A stretch of 64,000 nt of DNA from PFJX01 sp963713085. Its GTDB lineage: Bacteria; Pseudomonadota; Gammaproteobacteria; Burkholderiales; Thiobacillaceae. Under the pieces are notes generated by a model. The model was not told the origin of the DNA and did no database searches. It saw only the letters and a list, made by a program, of their open reading frames with translations. Location of the stretch: contig CAVQKQ010000012.1 of the NCBI GenBank assembly GCA_963713085.1, positions 82,640 to 146,639 on the forward strand. The letters run 5' to 3'. Positions 16,501 through 23,526 of the stretch are shown piece by piece. The position numbers were made by a program, and so were the translations under genes. Each line of letters begins with the position of its first letter. Positions within the stretch are counted from its first letter, which is position 1.

Positions 16501-18348
16501 TCAGTGGGCCTGCACGCCGGGGCCGAAGAAGCGGTAGCCCATGCGCATCTGACGGCTGCGTTCCAGGCGCTTCCTGTCGGCGTCGGCGGTGAAGCCGGCG
16601 GCGATGCCGGCGAAGGCCTTTTCCACCCAGGCGCCGTCCATCAGCAGGTCGGACACGCCCTCCGCCCAGCGCAGCTTGTCGTTGTTGGAGGACAACTTGC
16701 CGCCGCAGGCATCCATCAGGGGGGCGATCTCCGAGACGGGCAGCTCGTAGGACTTGAGGCGGTTGGCCAGTTGCACGCAGTCGTCGCCGCTGCCGCATGC
16801 ATCCACCGCCTTGGCGAACATGGCGTCGGCGCTGGCCTGATCGCCGATGTCGCGGTAGAGCTTGGCGGTGTGGGCCAGGGCGAAATGGTCGTGGGCGCGG
16901 CTGGCGGCATCGCCGAGCAATTTTGCGGCCAGGTCAGCGTCGCCCAGGGCATCCCGGGCCAGTTCGGCCATCTTGGTGTAGTCGTAGGGACTGTCGCCCA
17001 GGGCGCGGCCTTCCACATACGCCCGGGCGCGGGCCTTGCCGTATTCGGCGTCCTTCATCTCGCGGGCGCAGGTCAGGACAATTTCCCGGAACCAGACGAA
17101 GTCGGTGGCTGTGGCCACGCTCTCGTCCAGAAGCTTGCCCAGCCGTTCCTTATCGCCCAGACGGTCCACGCCCAGAATCAGCGACTTGAAGCGGGCGAAG
17201 TGGAAACCGCCTTCCTCGCGCATCATGGTCTCCGCCAGGCCCAGCACCTTGCCGGCGTAACCGGCGTCGTCCAGGTCGGCCATGATGCGGTCGGCCAGGG
17301 CGATGTACTGCTTGACCGTGGTGCACTTGCCTTCCTCGTTCTGCAGTTCCAGGTACTTGGCCTGGTTGGCCTCGCGCTTGGCCAGCTTGGCCTTGACCCG
17401 TTCCAGCCTGGCGGTGTCGCTGGCGGCGAGATTTTCCACCGCTTCCACCAGCTTGCGCATTTCGTCCAGGTTGGCAATCGCTTCTTCCGCCTTGTTCAGC
17501 ATCTCGGTCACGCCGGCGGCGTCATCGATGGCGGCGAAGGCATTGGCCAGCTGTAGCAGTTCGCCGGAGGCGGTGGCGACGCTGCCGCTCTTGTCCAGCA
17601 CCGCCTTGGTGAAGGCGGCGTTGCCCTGGGCCGCGGCCAGCACCTGCATCAGGGCGGTGAAGTCCTTGGCGGAGTCCAGGGCCTTGTCGTACAGGGCGCC
17701 GGCGGCGGTGGAGTCGATCTCGCCCATGGCGCCGGACAGCACGATCAGGTCGGCCGGGCTGCCGTACTTGGCCGCGCCCTCGTTGACGATCTCCACGGCC
17801 TTGGCCTTGTCGTTGCTGGCCACCAGCCTGGCCAGGCGGGCGAAGTCGCCGGCGCGGCCGGCCTTGGTCTTGATCTTGTCGGTCACCTGGCCGAACAGGG
17901 CGGCGTCGTTCAGCTCGGCCACCACGCCGGCCAGGCCGTACAGTTCCTCGGTGGCGGAGACCTCCTTCAGCGCCCCGGCCAGTGCTTTCGCGGCGGCGGT
18001 GGCATCGCTCAGGGCCAGCCACTGGCCCATGCCCACGGCCACCTTCTCGCCGCCGTCCATGGCGAAGTCGGCGCCCTGGCCCAGCATCTCCCCGGCCTTG
18101 GCGGCGTCGCCCAGGGCCGCATAGCCGATGGCCAGGGTGACGAAGTCCTTGGTGAACATGGCGTCGCCCGCCACCTTGTCCAGGGCCGCCTTGGCGCCGG
18201 CATCGCCGGTAAAGGCAGCGGCGCCCAGGATGTCCTTGGCGTAGGCCATATCGGCCGGTTCTTCGAAGCACTCACGGGCGAGATCGAAAAGATCGGCTGC
18301 CTTGGCGGCCGCGGCAACTTTGGGTTGGAGGGTGGAACGGTTGGCCAT
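16501..18348 (-). CDS. Large Ala-rich helical-repeat protein, function unknown
   Basis: A 615-residue soluble protein without signal peptide or membrane helices. It is built of degenerate helix-turn-helix units of roughly 35 residues, such as DFVTLAIGYAALGDAAKAGEML, DFARLARLVASNDKAKAVEI and HFALAHTAKLYRDIGDQASA. These resemble TPR-like solenoids and suggest a protein-interaction scaffold. It stands alone with its own terminator, between the flagellar operon and hslU. Composition (Ala, Asp, Gly) fits the host. I do not recognise a characterised homologue. Confidence 0.8.
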   Translation of the reverse strand: MANRSTLQPKVAAAAKAADLFDLARECFEEPADMAYAKDILGAAAFTGDAGAKAALDKVAGDAMFTKDFVTLAIGYAALGDAAKAGEMLGQGADFAMDGGEKVAVGMGQWLALSDATAAAKALAGALKEVSATEELYGLAGVVAELNDAALFGQVTDKIKTKAGRAGDFARLARLVASNDKAKAVEIVNEGAAKYGSPADLIVLSGAMGEIDSTAAGALYDKALDSAKDFTALMQVLAAAQGNAAFTKAVLDKSGSVATASGELLQLANAFAAIDDAAGVTEMLNKAEEAIANLDEMRKLVEAVENLAASDTARLERVKAKLAKREANQAKYLELQNEEGKCTTVKQYIALADRIMADLDDAGYAGKVLGLAETMMREEGGFHFARFKSLILGVDRLGDKERLGKLLDESVATATDFVWFREIVLTCAREMKDAEYGKARARAYVEGRALGDSPYDYTKMAELARDALGDADLAAKLLGDAASRAHDHFALAHTAKLYRDIGDQASADAMFAKAVDACGSGDDCVQLANRLKSYELPVSEIAPLMDACGGKLSSNNDKLRWAEGVSDLLMDGAWVEKAFAGIAAGFTADADRKRLERSRQMRMGYRFFGPGVQAH

Positions 18349-18460
18349 GGAAATCTCCGGAAATCAAGAAAATCAAAACTTTGCAACTTTACCGGGGCAT
18401 CGCCCCGGATGGGCTAGGGTTTTTTTATTGGGGGATAAGGGATTTTTTGCAGCGCGCAGT

Positions 18461-19801
18461 TCAAAGGACGTACCTGGCCAGGTCCTCGCTGGCCGCCAGG
18501 GCCTTCAAGCGCCCGTCCACGTAGGCCGCGTCGATGCTCACGGTCTCACCGCCGCGCTTGTCGGCTTCGAAGGAAAGGTCGTCGAGCAGGCGTTCCATCA
18601 CGGTGTAGAGCCGGCGAGCGCCGATGTTCTCGGTGCGTTCGTTGACCTGCCAGGCCAGCTCCGCCAAGCGCCGGATGGCCTCCGGGGTGAATTCCAGCGT
18701 GATCCCCTCGGTGTCCATTAGGGCCTGGTACTGGCGCGTCAGGCAGGCGTCGGTGCTGGTCAGGATGCGCTCGAAGTCGGCCACGGTGAGGCTTTGCAGT
18801 TCCACCCGGATGGGGAAGCGGCCCTGGAGTTCCGGGATCAGGTCGGAGGGCTTGGACAGGTGGAAGGCGCCGCTGGCGATGAACAGGATGTGGTCGGTCT
18901 TGATCATGCCGTACTTGGTGGTGACGGTGGTGCCCTCCACCATGGGTAGCAGGTCCCGCTGCACGCCCTGGCGCGAGACGTCCGGCCCATGGCCTTCCCG
19001 GCCGGCGATCTTGTCGATCTCGTCCAGGAAGACGATGCCGTTCTGCTCCACGTTCTTCACCGCGGACAGCTTGATTTCGTCCTCATTGACCATCTTGGCC
19101 GCTTCCTCGTCGGTCAGCAGCTTCATGGCCTCGGCGATCCGCAGCTTGCGCTTATGGCTGCGCTGTCCACCCAGATTCTTGAACATGCCTTGTAGCTGGC
19201 TGGTGAGTTCCTCCATGCCGGGTGGCGCGAAGATCTCGGTCTGCATGCTGGGGGCGGCCACCTCCAGTTCGATCTCCTTGTCGTCCAGGCTGCCTTCCCG
19301 CAGCATCTTGCGGAATTTCTGGCGGGTGGCGGATTCGTCCTTGTGGGCGGCGGTCGCGGATTCGCTCAGCTCCCAGGCATCCCGGGCGCCGGGCAGCAGG
19401 ATGTCCAGCACCCGGTCCTCGGCCGCTTCCTCCGCGCGCAGCGCCATCTTGCGGGTGGCCTCCTCCCGGGCGCCCTTCACGGCGGTCTCCACCAGGTCGC
19501 GAATGATGCTGTCCACGTCCTTGCCCACGTAGCCCACCTCGGTGAACTTGGTGGCCTCCACCTTGACGAAGGGGGCGCCGGACAGGCGCGCCAGGCGCCG
19601 GGCGATCTCGGTCTTGCCAACGCCGGTGGGGCCGATCATCAGGATGTTCTTGGGGGTGATCTCCTGGCGCAGGCCGTCCGGCACCTGCATGCGGCGCCAG
19701 CGGTTGCGCAGGGCGATGGCGCAGGCCCGCTTGGCGTCGTCCTGGCCGACGATGTGCTTGTCCAGTTCGTGGACGATCTCGTGGGGGGTCATCTGGGTCA
19801 T
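18461..19801 (-). CDS. hslU: ATP-dependent protease ATPase subunit HslU
   Basis: A 446-residue AAA+ unfoldase of the HslUV (ClpYQ) protease. Walker A is GPTGVGKTEIA, the pore loop VGYVGKD and Walker B IVFLDEIDKIA. The C-terminus ends in ARYVL, matching the tail that docks into HslV. The ATG at 19801 (MTQMTPHEIVHELDK) is chosen because GAGGT lies 7 bases upstream; longer in-frame starts extend into non-conserved sequence. No hslV lies upstream, where it usually is. Confidence 0.96.
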   Translation of the reverse strand: MTQMTPHEIVHELDKHIVGQDDAKRACAIALRNRWRRMQVPDGLRQEITPKNILMIGPTGVGKTEIARRLARLSGAPFVKVEATKFTEVGYVGKDVDSIIRDLVETAVKGAREEATRKMALRAEEAAEDRVLDILLPGARDAWELSESATAAHKDESATRQKFRKMLREGSLDDKEIELEVAAPSMQTEIFAPPGMEELTSQLQGMFKNLGGQRSHKRKLRIAEAMKLLTDEEAAKMVNEDEIKLSAVKNVEQNGIVFLDEIDKIAGREGHGPDVSRQGVQRDLLPMVEGTTVTTKYGMIKTDHILFIASGAFHLSKPSDLIPELQGRFPIRVELQSLTVADFERILTSTDACLTRQYQALMDTEGITLEFTPEAIRRLAELAWQVNERTENIGARRLYTVMERLLDDLSFEADKRGGETVSIDAAYVDGRLKALAASEDLARYVL

Positions 19802-19951
19802 TGCGGTTACCTCGAAAACCGGCCGCATCGCAGCGCCGGTGCCCATTCAGGCCTGCGCAGTCTACCATGTCCCTAGGTCCGTTCCGGAGCAACGGCGACC
19901 GAGGCCGTGGCCTATATTGACGCTATGAAACCCGGCAATCGAGGAGGTTAC

Positions 19952-20380
19952 ATGCATAGAATTTTCCTGCTTTCATTCACCTTGCTGGTGGCTGCCCCGG
20001 CGGTCGCCGACGAGGTGGCCCGCATGGGCAACCTGGAGATGCATTGCACCGTCGTGCCCACCCTGGAACTCACCCCCGAGGCCGCCAAAGACTACAACGT
20101 GGAACGGGAAGCAGGCCGGGCCCTGCTCACCGTCACCCTCCTCAAAAAGGCCCATGGCGGAAAGGCCGAGTACCAGTCGGGCCAGGTCTATGCCGGGGCC
20201 ACCAACCTGCGTAATTACATTTCCAGCATCCCCATCCTGGAGGTGCGCAAGCCGGATGGCGTCATTTATCTGGGGGAATTCCACGTCGATACGCCGGACA
20301 GCCTGCGCTTCCTGGTGAACGCCAATATCTCGGGCAAGCCGCTGCGGACGGAATTTTCCCGGGAGTTCAATGCCCCCTGA
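19952..20380 (+). CDS. DUF4426-type periplasmic protein
   Basis: A 142-residue secreted protein with signal peptide MHRIFLLSFTLLVAAPAVA. The start at 19952 follows a GAGGAGG ribosome site. The mature part (LELTPEAAKDYNVEREAGRALLTVTLLK) has the pattern of DUF4426 proteins: a beta-rich domain with L-T-P-E-x-A-x-x-Y-x-I/V-x-R near its start. Function unknown. The next gene begins inside its last codons, so the two are likely coupled. Confidence 0.82.
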   Translation: MHRIFLLSFTLLVAAPAVADEVARMGNLEMHCTVVPTLELTPEAAKDYNVEREAGRALLTVTLLKKAHGGKAEYQSGQVYAGATNLRNYISSIPILEVRKPDGVIYLGEFHVDTPDSLRFLVNANISGKPLRTEFSREFNAP

Positions 20381-20591
20381 TGCCGGATTCCCCGATGGGA
20401 TCGAATTGCCCGAATGGGTCGCGTGGCTGGCACAGGACGGCAACGGCGCCTGGTGGGGCTATGAGGCGGAGCCGAACCGGCATGACACCGGCTGGTATGA
20501 AAACGAGGTCGGACGCTACGTGAAGCTGGCCCGGACGGCGCCAAACCCGGATTGGCGCGAGGCCTTGGTCCGGGTTCAGCGCAAAAGCTGA
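20370..20591 (+). CDS. Small hypothetical protein, Trp-rich
   Basis: A 73-residue soluble protein. Its ATG overlaps the end of the DUF4426 gene by 11 bases. Aromatic- and acid-rich segments (WVAWLAQDGNGAWWGYEAEP, HDTGWYENEVGRYVKL) look like a small beta domain, and similar proteins appear as hypotheticals in related bacteria as far as I recall. It ends by overlapping the convergent sulfite-exporter-type gene by 16 bases. No function can be assigned. Confidence 0.7.
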   Translation: MPPDAGFPDGIELPEWVAWLAQDGNGAWWGYEAEPNRHDTGWYENEVGRYVKLARTAPNPDWREALVRVQRKS

Positions 20592-21274
20592 AACAGGCCC
20601 CAGACGCCCAGCCCCACCACGGTCAAGCCGGCCAAACGCCGCAGCCAGGGGTTGCGGGTCAGGCCGCGCAGGGTGTCCGCCGCCCAGCCCATGAGCAGCA
20701 GGTTGGGCAGGGTCCCAAGACCGAAGGCCAGCAGCATCATGCCGCCCTTGACCGCGCCGCCCGAGGCCAGGGCGGCCACCAGGATGCTGTACACCAAACC
20801 GCATGGCAGCCAGCCCCAAAGCGCTCCCGCCACCAGGGCCTGGCCGAAATGGCGCACCGGCAGGACCTTGCCGAGCAGGGGTTGCACCCGCCGCCAGAGA
20901 CCGCCCCCCGCCTTTTCCAGCACCAGCACGGTCTGGCTGAGACCGGCCAGGTAAAGGCCCAGCAGGATCAGTACCACCTGGGCCAGGCCGTAAAGGCCCC
21001 GCTGCAGGGGCAACAGGGTGTCGGACAGGAAGGCGGCCGAACCGATCAGGCCCGCCAGGGCGCCGGCAGCGGTGTAACTGGCGATGCGCCCGGCGCTGTA
21101 GGCCAAGTGAAAGCTGAAGGGCTGGCCGCCCTCGGGGCGCCCCCCAGGTTCGATACGGATTGCACCGGGGGGCTGAAACGACATGGCCGCGACGATGCCG
21201 CCGCACATCGCCACGCAGTGGGCACCACCCAGGAGACCGGTGAGGAAGGCGGCGAACAGGGACAGTTCAGGCAT
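20576..21274 (-). CDS. Sulfite exporter TauE/SafE family (COG2836-type) membrane protein
   Basis: A 232-residue protein with six hydrophobic segments. The N-terminal GLLGGAHCVAMCGGIVAA motif is the signature of the COG2836 group, usually annotated as TauE/SafE-like or UreH-domain proteins and often seen near cytochrome oxidase assembly genes. The Cys/His/Met residues suggest metal handling, possibly copper, but the substrate is unknown. Monocistronic as far as can be seen. Confidence 0.85.
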   Translation of the reverse strand: MPELSLFAAFLTGLLGGAHCVAMCGGIVAAMSFQPPGAIRIEPGGRPEGGQPFSFHLAYSAGRIASYTAAGALAGLIGSAAFLSDTLLPLQRGLYGLAQVVLILLGLYLAGLSQTVLVLEKAGGGLWRRVQPLLGKVLPVRHFGQALVAGALWGWLPCGLVYSILVAALASGGAVKGGMMLLAFGLGTLPNLLLMGWAADTLRGLTRNPWLRRLAGLTVVGLGVWGLFQLLR

Positions 21275-21341
21275 GGCGTAAGTATGGGGCCGTAGCCCCG
21301 ATATTTCCCTACCCTTGGGTCATCCGCACAACACCCGTCAT

Positions 21342-21497
21342 TCACCCGGGCCCGCACCTCCGCGCCCATTCCTCGTAACCGTTCGGGGCGCTGGGGAATT
21401 GCCCGCCCGGGGTCATGCCGTTTTTCAGTGTGCAGCGGATGCGCGCGTCGCGCAGCAGGTGCCCGAACAGGACAGGACCGTGCCAAGCGGCATGATC
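21342..21497 (-). CDS. Possible small protein after the BPSS1780-type gene
   Basis: A short open frame with a protein-like end (TLKNGMTPGGQFPSAPNGYE), beginning around a GTG near 21497 or slightly upstream inside the previous gene. A 28-residue Cys-rich frame starting at the ATGA overlap with the upstream stop competes with it. Neither has a clear ribosome site. It is listed because the composition is not random-looking. The start is uncertain. Confidence 0.3.
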   Translation of the reverse strand, partial: DHAAWHGPVLFGHLLRDARIRCTLKNGMTPGGQFPSAPNGYEEWARRCGPG

Positions 21498-21513
21498 TTG
21501 CACAGGGTATTCA

Positions 21514-22260
21514 TCAATCGTGCTCGTTTTCGATGGGGGTGAAGATGTCCTGGTAGGCGGCATAGGTGGCGGTCAGGGTCCAGGGCAGGAAAACCAGCAG
21601 GCCCAGGCCCAGGGGGATGAGCATGGCCACGATGCCGAGCAGGCCCAGGAGCAGGGTATAGAAGAAGATCGGCCGCCAGTTCACCGAGCAGGCCCACAGG
21701 CTCCACCAGATGGCCTTGCCGGCGGGAAACCCTTCGAACAGGACCAGGCCCGGGGAAAACCAGGTGGCCATGAGCAGGGGAACCAGCAGCAGGGTGCCGA
21801 GGGCCAGGGAGGGCATGACCGATTCCATGAGCCGGGCCGCTTCCTCCTGCGTCATGGCGTCCGGCTTCTGGAGATGGGTCAGCAGCATGATCAGGTCGCC
21901 GCCGGTGAAGAATGCCACCGCCTTGAAGATCAACAGCGAACCCAGGGTGTAGATGCCGCCGATCACCAGCAGCGTCCGGTGTCCGGTCTTGAAACCGGCG
22001 CCCAGGTGCAGGAAGGTGACGGGCCCGCCTTCCGCACCCGCCCGGCTGGCGGAGAAATAGCCAGCGACGATGAAGGGGGAGAGCAGGTACACCGCCAACC
22101 CCCCCACCCAGGGCACTGCGCCCAAGCCCATCAACACCAGGAACACGAAGGCGGTCATGCCGGTCCAGGGGATCGGGGCGAGCCTGAACAGGGTCCAGCC
22201 CTGTTTCACCCAGGCCAGGCCGGCTGCGGTGGGAATTCTGGAAATGGTGAGAGAAGCCAT
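21514..22260 (-). CDS. BPSS1780 family inner-membrane protein
   Basis: A 248-residue polytopic membrane protein with about six hydrophobic helices. The start TISRIPTAAGLAWVKQGWTL and the TYAAYQDIFTP end match the BPSS1780 family of betaproteobacterial membrane proteins, function unknown. It is common next to polA-linked genes in this lineage. Intact. Confidence 0.85.
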   Translation of the reverse strand: MASLTISRIPTAAGLAWVKQGWTLFRLAPIPWTGMTAFVFLVLMGLGAVPWVGGLAVYLLSPFIVAGYFSASRAGAEGGPVTFLHLGAGFKTGHRTLLVIGGIYTLGSLLIFKAVAFFTGGDLIMLLTHLQKPDAMTQEEAARLMESVMPSLALGTLLLVPLLMATWFSPGLVLFEGFPAGKAIWWSLWACSVNWRPIFFYTLLLGLLGIVAMLIPLGLGLLVFLPWTLTATYAAYQDIFTPIENEHD

Positions 22261-22320
22261 GAGTCGAGCGATCCGATCGCTCTGGGAACAAGGAACCGGT
22301 CTAGTAAACCACGCGGGTGT

Positions 22321-22650
22321 TCAGAATTCGTGGATCACCCACATGGGAACCTGGAAATTGGGTGACAGGTCGTCGTAACGGCGCATCTTGCCATCGCCGC
22401 GCTGGTCCACCAGGTAATAGGGCCTGCCGTGGGGCGGGGTCACCTTGATCATGTAGAGCATTCCGCGGATGCGGTATTCCTCGATGCGATCCTGTCCCCG
22501 CTGGATGATGGTGATCTGGGGTTCCAAGGCCGGATCCGTTATGCCGGGCGGCGGCGGGATGTCGGGCACGGGTTCCAGTTTGGGTGTGTCCTCGGCCCAG
22601 GCCTGGCCGATGAGCAGCGCTGAAGCAAGGAGGAGGGCGGCAAGGCGCAT
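22321..22650 (-). CDS. DUF2782 periplasmic protein
   Basis: A 109-residue secreted protein with signal peptide LAALLLASALLIGQAWA. The mature part, with PDIPPPPGITDPALEPQITI and EEYRIRGMLYMIKVTP, is the DUF2782 pattern. Small DUF2782 proteins are regularly encoded beside polA in betaproteobacteria. Function unknown; the sequence shows no catalytic residues. Confidence 0.88.
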   Translation of the reverse strand: MRLAALLLASALLIGQAWAEDTPKLEPVPDIPPPPGITDPALEPQITIIQRGQDRIEEYRIRGMLYMIKVTPPHGRPYYLVDQRGDGKMRRYDDLSPNFQVPMWVIHEF

Positions 22651-22706
22651 GATTTTTTCTCTTTGTAGGTTGATTTGATTTTAGCAGAGGGTCCCCCGCG
22701 CCAGGC

Positions 22707-23435
22707 TCAGAGGTTGAGCAGGATCTCCCGTTCCTTGGCGGAAGGCTCGAAGCCCCGGGTCTCGTAATGACTGAAGATGGCGTCCGACACCTGGTCAGGA
22801 TCATCGATCACCTGGATCAGGTCCATGTCCTCGGGGCTGATCATGCCCTCGTCCACCAGGCGGTCCCGGAACCACTGCACCAGCCCGCCCCAGAACCGGG
22901 ACTCCACCAGGATGATGGGTATCCTGCGGGTCTTGCCGGTCTGCACCAGGGTCAGGGCCTCCATCAGCTCGTCCAGGGTGCCGAACCCGCCGGGCATGAC
23001 CACATAGGCGCTGGCGAACTTGACGAACATCACCTTGCGCGCGAAGAAGTGGCGGAAGGTCTGGCTGATGTCCTGGAAGGCGTTGGTGTGCTGCTCGTGG
23101 GGGAGCTGGATGTTGAGTCCCACGCTGGGGGACGTGCCGAAGAAGGCTCCCTTGTTGGCCGCCTCCATCACCCCCGGGCCGCCGCCGGAGATGACCGCGA
23201 ATCCGGCGTCGGACAGTTTGCGGGCGATGGTTTCGGTAAGCGTGTAATACGGGGAATCCGCCAATATCCGGGCGCTGCCGAAGATGCTCACAGCCGGTCG
23301 TATGGGGCCCAGCCGCTCGGTGGCCTCCACGAACTCGGCCATGATTTCGAACACGCGCCAGGACTCCCGGGCGGAGAGCTGGGCTTCCAGGCTGCCGCCA
23401 GGATCGACTTGGGGGGGGAGTTTGGGATTGATCAT
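22707..23435 (-). CDS. LOG family protein (TIGR00730), putative nucleotide phosphoribohydrolase
   Basis: A Rossmann-fold protein of about 242 residues. It has the LOG/lysine-decarboxylase-like signatures GGGPGVMEAANKGAF and PGGFGTLDELMEALTL. Family members hydrolyse nucleoside 5'-monophosphates to the base and ribose 5-phosphate (cytokinin-activating LOG, PpnN-related). The start at the second Met (INPKLPPQVDPGG) is favoured because the first 14 residues are not conserved in style. It is divergent from polA with about 90 bases between the starts. Confidence 0.9.
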   Translation of the reverse strand: MINPKLPPQVDPGGSLEAQLSARESWRVFEIMAEFVEATERLGPIRPAVSIFGSARILADSPYYTLTETIARKLSDAGFAVISGGGPGVMEAANKGAFFGTSPSVGLNIQLPHEQHTNAFQDISQTFRHFFARKVMFVKFASAYVVMPGGFGTLDELMEALTLVQTGKTRRIPIILVESRFWGGLVQWFRDRLVDEGMISPEDMDLIQVIDDPDQVSDAIFSHYETRGFEPSAKEREILLNL

Positions 23436-23526
23436 GGGGGACCAGTGAAGTTGGGTCGAAGGAATTCTAGCCGGCATTGTGCGCCTGGGGTCCGGCTAGA
23501 ATTCACCCATCCCCGATGGAGGCCCC

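Noticed and set aside
18385..18430. Terminator CCGGGGCATCGCCCCGG near a T7 run
   Set aside because: On the minus strand no U-tract follows the stem, and on the plus strand the T run is 14 bases away. The arrangement does not fit either neighbour.
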